Origin: JBAYJS01 sp041664985
Lineage (GTDB): Bacteria; Patescibacteriota; Patescibacteriia; Buchananbacterales; UBA6539
Direction: 5' to 3'
DNA length: 33,753 bases
Assembly (NCBI GenBank): GCA_041664985.1
Contig: JBAYJS010000008.1
Location: 1-33,753, forward strand
Shown: piece by piece, positions 19,051-27,382 of the stretch
Position numbering within the stretch: the stretch's first letter is position 1
Layout: each line of letters opens with the position of its first letter
Notes under the pieces: model-generated
What the model was told of the DNA's origin: nothing
Databases searched by the model: none
The model's input: only the letters and a program-made list of their open reading frames with translations
Program-made: the position numbers and the translations under genes

Positions 19051-19079
19051 TTGAACAAACTTTCAATCCTTGATAAAAT
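19051..19079 (+). promoter_or_regulatory. promoter of the membrane-protein pair
   Basis: TTGAAC (19051-19056) and TAAAAT (19074-19079) with a 17-base spacer and TGA before the -10. Confidence 0.7.
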
Positions 19080-19115
19080 ATAAATAGGCTAAAAATCAAT
19101 CAAAAGCTTAAAAAT

Positions 19116-19589
19116 ATGTATTTAACAGTTCATGCCGCTTGCGGCGCTTTAATCGGCAATTACATCAATGACCCGCTGATTTCGCTTAATCTTGGCCTGA
19201 TTTCTCATTATTTTTTAGACATGTTGCCTCATTCGGACGGTAATTTTCCGACCAAAGGCCATACCCCGAAATCTTTAAGGAAAATGTATTTTAATAAAAT
19301 TGTTGGTCTGATTTATTTTGATATTTGTTTAGGTATAATTGTCGCCGCCGCCTTGCTTACCAATAATGCCCATTTCTTCAATGCCTCAGTAGTTTGGGGA
19401 ATGATTGGCGCGATTTTATCTGACGTACTTCAGGTGGGAAGTTTTGTTTTTAAAAAAAATCGGGTTTTCAAAAAGCTTAATGAATTTCATAATTTTTTAC
19501 ACTACTCACCCAGAAACCAGATTTCTTTAACTTTTGGCCACCTAACCCAATTGGCCACTTTATTAATTCTGATCCGGCCTCTAGTTTAA
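19116..19589 (+). CDS. integral membrane protein, paralogue 1 (YdjM/DUF457-like motifs)
   Basis: A 157-residue protein with about four hydrophobic segments. It opens MYLTVHAACGALIGNYI and has LGLISHYFLDMLPHSDGNF; the pattern HxxxGxLIG...SHxxLDxLPHxD resembles membrane-bound metal-dependent hydrolases of the YdjM/DUF457 type, with His and Asp as possible metal ligands. FHNFLHYSP near the end adds more His. It is clearly a paralogue of the next protein (same length, motif order and HFHxxxH-like end). The function is not known; the hydrolase link is an inference from motifs. Confidence 0.65.
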   Translation: MYLTVHAACGALIGNYINDPLISLNLGLISHYFLDMLPHSDGNFPTKGHTPKSLRKMYFNKIVGLIYFDICLGIIVAAALLTNNAHFFNASVVWGMIGAILSDVLQVGSFVFKKNRVFKKLNEFHNFLHYSPRNQISLTFGHLTQLATLLILIRPLV

Positions 19590-19623
19590 TTAAATAAATT
19601 AGCCGCTACAACCGGCACTATTT

Positions 19624-19675
19624 CCGCACTATTTTACTTAAAATTTTAATTAGTAATTAAGTAAAATGATTGCGG
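19624..19675 (+). promoter_or_regulatory. long hairpin ending 10 bases before the second paralogue's ATG
   Basis: CCGCA...ATTTTACTTAA pairs with TTAAGTAAAAT...TGCGG (16 pairs around a small internal loop), followed by TTTTC. It could terminate transcription of the first paralogue or control translation of the second, which has no Shine-Dalgarno in the remaining 10 bases. Confidence 0.55.
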
Positions 19676-19685
19676 TTTTCTATTT

Positions 19686-20168
19686 ATGTTTTTAACCATT
19701 CACGGCGCCGCCGGGGTTTTAATCGGCGAGCAAATAAATAATTTTTGGTTGGCTTTGATTTTGGGTTTTATCTCCCATTTTCTAATTGATCTTATCCCCC
19801 ATGGCGACGTTGAATTGCTTGAGGATAAAAATGATCGGTATCATTTCAGCCAAAAAACCGTCAGCTTATTAAAAAAAATTACTTTACTGGATGTAGCCAC
19901 GATGTTTAGCTTTTTAACTATCTACTACTGGCAAGGGCTAATTTCTATCTCCTGGCCGGTTTTAGGCGGTTTGGCTGGCAGTATTTTGCCTGATTTTTTA
20001 CAAGGGCTTTATTTTTTGACCCGCCACCCGATTTTAAAAAGATATTTTAAATTTCATTCTGATATGCATTTTGTTTTAAAAAATCTTTTGGTTTCTTTTA
20101 AAACCGGTTTAGCCATTCAATTTCTGACTTTAGCGATTTTAATTTTTATGTTGGTTTTGGCTAAATAA
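19686..20168 (+). CDS. integral membrane protein, paralogue 2 (YdjM/DUF457-like motifs)
   Basis: A 160-residue paralogue of the preceding protein. It opens MFLTIHGAAGVLIGEQI and has LGFISHFLIDLIPHGDVEL, the same H...SHxxxDxxPHxD pattern, three or four more hydrophobic segments (VATMFSFLTIYYW, WPVLGGLAGSILPDFLQGLYFL) and FKFHSDMHF near the end. The acidic loop after PHGD differs from its sister. It is followed by a double terminator. The function is unknown; tandem duplication with divergence suggests related but distinct roles, or a heterodimer. Confidence 0.65.
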   Translation: MFLTIHGAAGVLIGEQINNFWLALILGFISHFLIDLIPHGDVELLEDKNDRYHFSQKTVSLLKKITLLDVATMFSFLTIYYWQGLISISWPVLGGLAGSILPDFLQGLYFLTRHPILKRYFKFHSDMHFVLKNLLVSFKTGLAIQFLTLAILIFMLVLAK

Positions 20169-20173
20169 AAAAA

Positions 20174-20230
20174 GACAGACTGTTTTAGTCTGTCAAAAAC
20201 AGTTGTCAAAAAAACTGCTAAAAGCAGTTT
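20174..20230. terminator. two bidirectional terminator hairpins between converging genes
   Basis: GACAGAC-loop-GTCTGTC (20174-20194) and AAACTGC-TAAAA-GCAGTTT (20212-20230). The second has ATTTTTT on the plus strand; both have seven Ts on the minus strand. Confidence 0.8.
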
Positions 20231-20261
20231 ATTTTTTAATTAAATTTTTATTTTAAAATGA

Positions 20262-21530
20262 CTAAAATTTCAAAATCTTTTTAAATTCTTTCTGATTGGT
20301 ATTAGGGCCAATTGAAACTAAATTTAAATTTTTTTCAATAATAAGCTCCTGGGCAACTTTTTTTACCTCTTCTTTAGTTACGGCAAAAATCTTTTTTATT
20401 TGTTGCGCCGGCGTATCAATTTTATTAATTAATAATTCTTGTCGGCTGTACCAATCAGCAATATTTTCCGAATCTTCCAAATTTAGAATCAGTTTACCTT
20501 TTAAAAATTCTTTGGCTGAAATTAATTCTTTATCAGTCACACCCAGTTCTTTAATTTTTTTCAGTTCGGCTAAAATCAGACTGATTGCCTGTTTAACTCG
20601 ATTTTTGTCTAAACCGGCTTGAATCATAAAAGAACCAACATCTTGGTAGGCTGAAATATCACTTTTAATATAATAAGCCAAGCCGTGTTGTTCTCTAACA
20701 ACAGAAAAAAGCCGCGAACTCATATTGCCGCCCAAAATTAAAGCCAGCAAATACAGCGGGTAAATTTTGGGGTCAGCGAGCCGATAAGCCAAAAAACCCA
20801 GGCAAGCCTGGACTTGCTCGGTTTTTTTGAAATTAAGGGCAATTTGGGGCTGATTTTGCTTAATTTTGGTCGGCACAATGGCAATTTTCTTTTTTATTTT
20901 GACGGCTTGACCAAAATATTTTTTAGTCAAAGCCAGAACTTGTTTTTTAGAAAAATTACCGGCCACCGTTACCACCATATTGCTTGGCTGATAAAATTTA
21001 TTTTTATACCCCAAAATTTGATTTTTTGGTATTTCTTTAATTACCGTTTTTGGACCAGAGATTAAACGGCCCAAAGGTTGATTGGCAAAAATGGTTTTTT
21101 CAAAAAGCTGAGCTACGTACATCATCGGATTATCTTCATACATATTAATTTCTTCCAAAATCACTCCCCTTTCCTTATTGATTTCAACCAAATCAAAATT
21201 GGAATTAAAAAGCATATCCGATAAAATATCAAATGCCAACTCAATTTTTTGAGCCGAGACTTTAACGTGAAAACCGGTATGATCTTTGGAAGTGTAGGCG
21301 TTGTATTCAGCACCAACTGAATCCAATTCCTTGGTAATGTCTAGGCTGGTTGGCCGGCACTTGGTACCTTTAAAAACCAAATGCTCAATAAAATGAGAAA
21401 CGCCGTTATTTTTTTGGGTTTCGTAGCGCGAACCAACCGGTAAAACCACTAAAACCGTCACCGCCTGGGTTTTTGGCAGCGGGGCAGTGATTAAAGTCAA
21501 ACCATTTTTTAATTTTGTTTTATTATACAT
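20262..21530 (-). CDS. M16 family zinc metallopeptidase (insulinase/processing-peptidase type)
   Basis: The inverted zinc motif HFIEH is at residues 46-50 in the usual NGVSHFIEHLVFKGT context, with the third ligand in the downstream ERGVILEEINMYEDNP segment. The C-terminal half (from about residue 210) is the inactive M16_C repeat with LGGNMSSRLFSVVREQHGLAY. At 422 residues it is one two-domain unit, the size of bacterial PqqL/YmxG-like peptidases. No signal peptide is visible, so it is probably cytoplasmic and degrades peptides. It starts 75 bases after glycyl-tRNA synthetase and may be co-transcribed. Confidence 0.94.
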   Translation of the reverse strand: MYNKTKLKNGLTLITAPLPKTQAVTVLVVLPVGSRYETQKNNGVSHFIEHLVFKGTKCRPTSLDITKELDSVGAEYNAYTSKDHTGFHVKVSAQKIELAFDILSDMLFNSNFDLVEINKERGVILEEINMYEDNPMMYVAQLFEKTIFANQPLGRLISGPKTVIKEIPKNQILGYKNKFYQPSNMVVTVAGNFSKKQVLALTKKYFGQAVKIKKKIAIVPTKIKQNQPQIALNFKKTEQVQACLGFLAYRLADPKIYPLYLLALILGGNMSSRLFSVVREQHGLAYYIKSDISAYQDVGSFMIQAGLDKNRVKQAISLILAELKKIKELGVTDKELISAKEFLKGKLILNLEDSENIADWYSRQELLINKIDTPAQQIKKIFAVTKEEVKKVAQELIIEKNLNLVSIGPNTNQKEFKKILKF

Positions 21531-21539
21531 ACAAAAAAA

Positions 21540-21605
21540 TTTTCAATTTCTAATTTTTAATTTTCATTGAATTATTGAAAATTATACTTTGAAAATTGAA
21601 AATTA
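21540..21605. repeat. AT-rich reiterated AATTTTCAAT-type sequence
   Basis: Short overlapping runs of TTTTCAATTT and GAAAATTGAAAATT face each other between glyQS and the M16 gene and can form AT-only hairpins. Similar AATTTTCAATTTCC motifs occur before infC (31846-31905). Confidence 0.5.
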
Positions 21606-23000
21606 TTATTGAAGTTTTCCTTCAAAATAATTTTTAAGTTCGGTAATTTTAATTCTTTCCTGACTCATGGTGTCGCGATCACGAACCGTCACAGCTTGAT
21701 CAGTTGAGCTTTCAAAATCAATCGTAACACAATACGGCGTACCAATTTCATCCTGGCGGCGATAACGTTTGCCAATTGATCCGGTTTCATCGTATTGGCA
21801 AAGCCATTTGCCCCGTAAACCGGCCAAAACCGCCTGAGTAGCTTCTTGCAATTCCGGCTTTTTGGATAAAGGCAAAACCGCAATTTTAACGGGTGAAATT
21901 TTATGGCTGAATTTTAAAACCACTTCGGTTTCTTTTACGCTTTCGGTCGTAGTGGTTCGACCACCAGAAATTTCCGTATAAGCGTCAAGCAAAAACATTA
22001 AAGTCGCGCGGTCAGCACCGGCTGAAGTTTCAATAATATAGGGATAAAATTTTTCACCAGTTTGCAAATCGGTATATTTCAAATCCTGGCCGGAAAATTC
22101 GGCATGGCGCGATAAATCCCAATCACCGCGATGATGGATGCCTTCCAATTCTTTCCAGCCAAAAGGCGTTTGATATTCAATATCTATGGCTTTTTTGGCG
22201 TAGTGCGCCAATTCATTTTTACCGTGCTCGCGGAAACGTAAATTTTCTTTTTTCACGCCCAAAGACAAATACCAATTCATCCGCGTTTCTTTCCATTCGT
22301 CAAAAAATTTATCCGCTTGCTTTGGATTAACAAAATACTGCATTTCCATCTGTTCAAATTCTCTGGTGCGGAAAGTAAAATTGCCCGGCGTAATTTCATT
22401 GCGAAAAGCCTTACCGATTTGAGCAATACCAAACGGTAATTTCAAACGCAGACTATCTTTAACATTTAAAAAATTAACGTAAATTCCCTGAGCCGTTTCC
22501 GGTCGTAAATAAACAATTGAAGTTTCGTCTTCAACCGGACCCATGAAAGTTTTAAACATCAAATTAAATTGTCTAACTTCAGTCAATTCCCCACCGCATT
22601 CGGGGCATTCTTTTAATTCGGCCGGCGGTTCTTTCATCAAGCCCAAATCCGGTTTAATACCTTTAGCTTCCAATAAATGATCGGCGCGAAAACGTTTTTT
22701 ACATTTTTTACAATCAACCAGCGGGTCGGAAAAATTCTGGACATGGCCGGAAGCCTCCCAAATTTTTGGGTGCATCAAAATCGCCGAGTCCAAACCAACG
22801 ACGTCATTTCGCTGATAAACCATTGATTGCCACCATTGGCGCTTGACGTTGTTTTTTAATTCAACGCCTAGCGGACCATAATCATAAAAAGAGTTTAAAC
22901 CGCCATAGATTTCAGAGGATTGAAAAATAAAGCCTCTTTGTTTAGCCAAAGAAACGATTTTATCCATTGCGCTATTGTCTGGTTTTTTAGGTTTAGTCAT
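21606..23000 (-). CDS. glyQS: glycyl-tRNA synthetase, single-chain class II
   Basis: Charges tRNA-Gly. It is the single-chain alpha2 (eukaryote/Thermus-type) enzyme of 464 residues, not the alpha-beta bacterial form. Landmarks are GFIFQSSEIYGGLNSFYDYGP, two CxxC pairs (CKKCKK and CPECGG) of the insertion, LRPETAQGIYVNF (motif 2 start), FRNEITPGNFTFRTREFEQMEMQYF, and the motif 3 region IIETSAGADRATLMFLLDAY. The C-terminal anticodon-binding domain starts near VKIAVLPLSKK. In motif 3 ETSAGADR replaces the usual EPSxGxDR, a small difference. A terminator of the upstream surface operon separates it from 23099. Confidence 0.97.
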   Translation of the reverse strand: MTKPKKPDNSAMDKIVSLAKQRGFIFQSSEIYGGLNSFYDYGPLGVELKNNVKRQWWQSMVYQRNDVVGLDSAILMHPKIWEASGHVQNFSDPLVDCKKCKKRFRADHLLEAKGIKPDLGLMKEPPAELKECPECGGELTEVRQFNLMFKTFMGPVEDETSIVYLRPETAQGIYVNFLNVKDSLRLKLPFGIAQIGKAFRNEITPGNFTFRTREFEQMEMQYFVNPKQADKFFDEWKETRMNWYLSLGVKKENLRFREHGKNELAHYAKKAIDIEYQTPFGWKELEGIHHRGDWDLSRHAEFSGQDLKYTDLQTGEKFYPYIIETSAGADRATLMFLLDAYTEISGGRTTTTESVKETEVVLKFSHKISPVKIAVLPLSKKPELQEATQAVLAGLRGKWLCQYDETGSIGKRYRRQDEIGTPYCVTIDFESSTDQAVTVRDRDTMSQERIKITELKNYFEGKLQ

Positions 23001-23054
23001 AAAGACAGTTTAACTAATCTTTGAGTTTTTTTCAAGCCTTAATTTTGGCTAACC

Positions 23055-23076
23055 AAAAAACCGGCAAATGCCGGTT
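23055..23076 (-). terminator. terminator of the surface-protein operon
   Basis: On the minus strand AACCGGC-ATTT-GCCGGTT is followed by TTTT; it lies 23 bases after the stop of the dolichol-kinase-like gene. Confidence 0.75.
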
Positions 23077-23098
23077 AGTCTATAATAATCCAAAAAAA

Positions 23099-23662
23099 TT
23101 AACGCAAAAAATACATCACAGCGGCGCTAACCAAAGTTACCGAAACGTTATCATTTACTTTCAAAGGCAAACTTTCAACTAAAGCTGCCACTAAAGCCGC
23201 CTTGATCCCCCAGGAGAAGGCCCCAACCATTGATAGGTCGGGCAACATCCAACGCAGCAAAATAAAAGCACCCAGGGTACCAAAAACTACAAAGGCAAGG
23301 CTGCCGGCATAAGTTTTATGCCGATTCCAGGGTAACTCTTTGGCTTTAAAATTAGCGCCGATCAAAGTTGCCGCCCCGTCACCTAAAGCCAAAATTGCCC
23401 AACTGGCAGCGACAATATACAAAGGAAAAATCAAAACCAAAACCAGCAAGACCAAAAAATACAAAACCGCGCCTTGGCTGTATTTTTTTTCAAACTGGCG
23501 GTAAAAATAAGATTTGATTTTCAGCCGAGGTACGACAATCAAAGTGAATAAAAGTAAAAGCAAAAGCAAAAAAGCCGCTTCAAACCGACTTAAGTATTTA
23601 AGCGAGAAAGCTAAAAAAAATAAAAGGATATGAACGATTTGTCTTTTTTCTTCACTGAACAT
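23099..23662 (-). CDS. dolichol/phytol kinase-like membrane protein (CTP-dependent kinase family)
   Basis: A 187-residue protein with about five hydrophobic segments. It begins EEKRQIVHILLFFLAF and carries the family core SWAILALGDGAATLIGANF...NRHKTYAGSLAFVVFGTLGAF, matching the CTP-binding ALGDG-AA-G and K-(S/T)-x-GSLA signature of SEC59/VTE5-type polyprenol and phytol kinases. It would phosphorylate a polyprenol on the cytoplasmic membrane face. It starts 17 bases after the giant surface protein in the same operon, which suggests a link to lipid-carrier glycosylation of surface proteins. Family likely, substrate unknown. Confidence 0.78.
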   Translation of the reverse strand: MFSEEKRQIVHILLFFLAFSLKYLSRFEAAFLLLLLLLFTLIVVPRLKIKSYFYRQFEKKYSQGAVLYFLVLLVLVLIFPLYIVAASWAILALGDGAATLIGANFKAKELPWNRHKTYAGSLAFVVFGTLGAFILLRWMLPDLSMVGAFSWGIKAALVAALVESLPLKVNDNVSVTLVSAAVMYFLR

Positions 23663-23679
23663 TTTATTGGAAAATTTAA

Positions 23680-26600
23680 TTAACCAAAAATACTTTTTTC
23701 CGGCGTCGGAGTTTCGGATTTTTTATCTGGTGCTTGGGGTACTTGAGGCAAAGGCTGAGTTTCAATTTTGGCTTCTGGCTCGGTTTTAATTTCTGGCGTT
23801 GGCAAAATTGGCGGCACCTCGATTGGTTTTTGATTTTCTACTTTATTTTTTAACAAATCAACTAAAGATTCTCGACCCACACCCAATTGAGAAGGTTTGG
23901 TTGGCTCAGTAATTTTTGGTTCAGGGATTGGTTTAGGTTGAGGCTCTAAAATTGGCTGAGGTGTTGGCAAAACTGGCGGTAAAACTGGTGCTGCAGCAGG
24001 CGGGGTTGGCATTGGTATTTCTGCTGATGGTAAAGCTGAACCGGTCTGATCGGATTTTTTCAAACCAATATCCAAACCAACAATTTTTTCTTTGGCCGCA
24101 CCGACTAAATCAATATCCTGGCTTTTATATATTTGATAACCGGCTTTTTCAGCCGTCACAAAATAAACATTATCATTAACTAAAAAGGAGTAACGGCCGG
24201 AAAAATCAGTGATTCGAGTTTCCAAAAGTTTATTGTATTTTTTATCGTAAATTCTAACCACTGCCTGATTGATTGGTTTTTTGGTGGCCAAGTCAAAAAT
24301 CTTACCCCAATTTCTGGGCGGTTTCTGATAGCCTAAACGCCTGAATAATAGATACAAAATACAATGAACAACTAAAATTGAGCCGGTTAAAATCCCGGGA
24401 CTGATAGCCACTGACAAAAGCGCCAAAGGCACAGCCGAAAATGCCGCCAGGCTTTGTAATTTGCGCAAATAATGTTGTAAAACAATTTTACCAACCGGTT
24501 TGTGTTCTTCCTTAGGATCAACTGGAATATTTAAAGTAATGTTGACGTTATTGTTATTAACTTCAAAAACATCGCCGTGATACAAATCCAAATATTTTAC
24601 ATCTTCTTTTTCATTTTTCAAATAAACCGTTGGAAAGTCATACTTTGGTTTGGTAACGGTTAAATAATATTTTCCCGGTGCGGCTAAAATATTATAACGG
24701 CCTTGTTTATCAGTTACCCTGGATTGAGTCAATCGGCCGTTGTCTTTTTGGTATAAACGAACAATTGCCAGATCAACCGGCTGTTTGGTCAAAGAATTAT
24801 AAACCACTCCCCACTTTTTCCGACGACGACGAAATAACGCCGCTATTGGTTGGGTGGTAAAAAATTGAAGGTAAGAGAAAAAATTAAAAAATGAAAAAGT
24901 GGCAAAAGTATTCACCGCGACTGCTGCCACCAAAGTCGGCGCTACGATTTGGGTATTGGTTTTTTGGACTACCGGATTGCTAATTACATTTTTTTGCAAA
25001 AAATTAGTGACATTTTGAATATTTTCCAATAGACTAGATTCGCTATTACCTAACGGGGTTTTACAGCTTAAATCAGCCGGATAATCAATAAATCCATCTT
25101 TATCATTATCCGTACCATCAAGACATTGAGACAAGGCTAGTCTCACTTGTGGCGGTAACCCGCAATCTACCGGACAAGAAATATTATTCTCGGCTGCTTC
25201 ACAGCTATGATTACCACAGCAAGGCAGAGTTGGCGCGCAAACGCAATTAACTAGGTTTAATTGTTCACAACTATTACAGGCAACATTGCACTGATCAGTG
25301 CAAGCTCTAACTTCCGGAGGCCTGTCCAAATCTAAATTGCAGTTATTTAAATCAGTGCATTGCCGTCTAGAAACGCCGTTGGTGCAATTGCTCCAGGCAG
25401 AGCAAGTCCAGCTGGGCAAACAAATTTTAATACAATCAGCCGAGCAAGAACCATTATCTTCACCGGTTTCACAAATACCATTGCCACAACAAGGAATTAA
25501 CTGTTCACATAGACACTGGGCTGTATTAATTTGTTGGCAGCTACCGCAACTTAAACCGGGGCACAATGGACCGCAACTTTGTTGCGTCGGCGGTTGATTG
25601 GTTGGAATCGGACAAGCTCTTTTATCAAAACACTGTCTGACCTGAATACCGTTTGCCGGGCAAATTTCTGGCAACCAAGCGGTGCATTCCCAGTCCGAAA
25701 CACAGGTTGCCTGGCAATCCGCCGGACAATTATTTATATCTTCGGTTGGGACTTCACAAGTGCCGTTACCGCAGCAAGGGGCCGAATCGGCTAAACATAA
25801 AGTGCAGGCCGTATCGGCATGCTGACAAACGCCGCAAGTTAGTTCACAACCGCAATCCTGCTGGTAACTATAATCCGGCTGACATTTTGGTGTTGATCGG
25901 TCAATACAAGTCATGGTCCATTTTTGATCCTGACCACAAACTCCATGAGTACATTCAAAATCCGGCGTACAACTGCAAGCCGGATCACCCGGCAAAGAAC
26001 CGTCACTACAAATTGAACCTAAATAATCGCAACGACCGTTATGATTATCGTCAATGCCATTACTACAATTTTCCGTTCCGCCGCTGGTAACAAATGAACC
26101 GGTACGAGTTGCCTGCAAAGCGCCAACGCTGGCCGTTATTTGATAATAATAAACCGTGTTTAAATTTAAACCGGTAATGGTATAAGTATAATTTTGTCCG
26201 GACAAACCACTGGCCGAACCTTCATTAACATCAACTGTTTTGCCCCAATCCAAAACTGAAGTTGTCGCCTGACAAGCAGTTTGCCAATTAACCGTTGCCG
26301 AAGTATTGGTAACTGAAACGCTGACGTTGGAAATAATTAATTCAAATTGGCAAACCGCCGAGCAACAATCACCAGAATTGGTATTGCCATCGTCGCACTG
26401 CTCACCAGCGTCAAATCGACCATTACCGCAACCAACTTCCAATTGACAACTGGCCGAACAACCATCACCAGAGATTGCATTGCCATCATCGCACTGTTCG
26501 CCAGCATCAATATTACTATCACCGCACCGCGGGCTGACACAACTTCTGGTCATTTGGCTGCCGCTACAATTATTGCCACAAACGCCAACTTGAATTCCGT

Positions 26601-27381
26601 TAATACACAACCCCCAATTGCAAACCACCGGACCGGTTGGAACACACTCCCCTTTGTTGTGAGCTAAATAATTTTGGGCAAAATAATTATGGTTTTTTTC
26701 AACTTCCAAATTATAAACAAAAAAATCACCAACTTCTTTTTGAATTGATGACACCATTACTGATTGACCAGCTTGATTTAACAGCCAGTCACCGATTTTA
26801 ATTTCACCAGCTTCCAACCATTGATTATTAACATATAAAGGATGGTTGGCAGTGACTTTAAGCTCATTATTAATAACTAAATATTGATTGACTTTATGTT
26901 TAAAAGTTTGCAAAACTCTGGCTGGCTCATTTTTTTTACTTGACTCGTTAAAAGAAAAAACCAAGCTGCCGGTTTTAATTTTTTCAATCGACAAATTGGT
27001 GCCGTCGGCCAAAGAAATTTTTGTCCCGCCCAAAAAACAGGCAATGGCGTGGCACATGCAGCCTTCACAATAAGTACCAACACCACAACGCGAACCGGAT
27101 TGGCACGTTTCACCGGATTCAACCACCAAGTCGCCGCAAACCGGACAACTGCAGTCGGAATTACAGACCCGGTTATAGCAAGAAGTGATCCCAGCGCTAA
27201 TATCACACTCTTCACCAGCTTCCACGATTGAATTGCCACAAACTGCGGTGGTGGGAACAGTGGCGGTAACATCAATGGTGGCTGCCGAAACTAAAGAAAA
27301 AGTAAAAAAAAGAAAAATTGAACCCAAGGTAAGAGTTAGGCCAAAACTGACAAAAAATAACTTTTTAATATTAACCAACAT
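23680..27381 (-). CDS. giant Cys-rich cell-surface protein with internal Hint domain
   Basis: A 1233-residue exported protein. Signal segment at residues 8-33. Cys-rich stretch (48-114). Hint (Hedgehog/intein) domain at 115-242: it starts CFLGGTKISLADGT (Cys115), has the TANH block (177-180) and ends YLAHN (241-242) followed by Lys. Two DUF4215-type repeats (286-344, CGDxxxDAGEQCDDGN). A fibronectin-III-like domain (348-433). A long Cys-rich part (440-745) with three CCGNxxCE units and two thrombospondin-1-like W-C-W-C segments. An acidic calcium-type loop (DGTDNDKDGFIDYP, 755-768). Hydrophobic segments at about 815-840 and 980-1013, each followed by a carboxypeptidase-regulatory-like beta domain (855-920 and 1022-1090). 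A Pro-rich tail. It starts one base after the DUF916-like gene. Confidence 0.85.
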   Translation of the reverse strand: MLVNIKKLFFVSFGLTLTLGSIFLFFTFSLVSAATIDVTATVPTTAVCGNSIVEAGEECDISAGITSCYNRVCNSDCSCPVCGDLVVESGETCQSGSRCGVGTYCEGCMCHAIACFLGGTKISLADGTNLSIEKIKTGSLVFSFNESSKKNEPARVLQTFKHKVNQYLVINNELKVTANHPLYVNNQWLEAGEIKIGDWLLNQAGQSVMVSSIQKEVGDFFVYNLEVEKNHNYFAQNYLAHNKGECVPTGPVVCNWGLCINGIQVGVCGNNCSGSQMTRSCVSPRCGDSNIDAGEQCDDGNAISGDGCSASCQLEVGCGNGRFDAGEQCDDGNTNSGDCCSAVCQFELIISNVSVSVTNTSATVNWQTACQATTSVLDWGKTVDVNEGSASGLSGQNYTYTITGLNLNTVYYYQITASVGALQATRTGSFVTSGGTENCSNGIDDNHNGRCDYLGSICSDGSLPGDPACSCTPDFECTHGVCGQDQKWTMTCIDRSTPKCQPDYSYQQDCGCELTCGVCQHADTACTLCLADSAPCCGNGTCEVPTEDINNCPADCQATCVSDWECTAWLPEICPANGIQVRQCFDKRACPIPTNQPPTQQSCGPLCPGLSCGSCQQINTAQCLCEQLIPCCGNGICETGEDNGSCSADCIKICLPSWTCSAWSNCTNGVSRRQCTDLNNCNLDLDRPPEVRACTDQCNVACNSCEQLNLVNCVCAPTLPCCGNHSCEAAENNISCPVDCGLPPQVRLALSQCLDGTDNDKDGFIDYPADLSCKTPLGNSESSLLENIQNVTNFLQKNVISNPVVQKTNTQIVAPTLVAAVAVNTFATFSFFNFFSYLQFFTTQPIAALFRRRRKKWGVVYNSLTKQPVDLAIVRLYQKDNGRLTQSRVTDKQGRYNILAAPGKYYLTVTKPKYDFPTVYLKNEKEDVKYLDLYHGDVFEVNNNNVNITLNIPVDPKEEHKPVGKIVLQHYLRKLQSLAAFSAVPLALLSVAISPGILTGSILVVHCILYLLFRRLGYQKPPRNWGKIFDLATKKPINQAVVRIYDKKYNKLLETRITDFSGRYSFLVNDNVYFVTAEKAGYQIYKSQDIDLVGAAKEKIVGLDIGLKKSDQTGSALPSAEIPMPTPPAAAPVLPPVLPTPQPILEPQPKPIPEPKITEPTKPSQLGVGRESLVDLLKNKVENQKPIEVPPILPTPEIKTEPEAKIETQPLPQVPQAPDKKSETPTPEKSIFG

Positions 27382-27382
27382 T

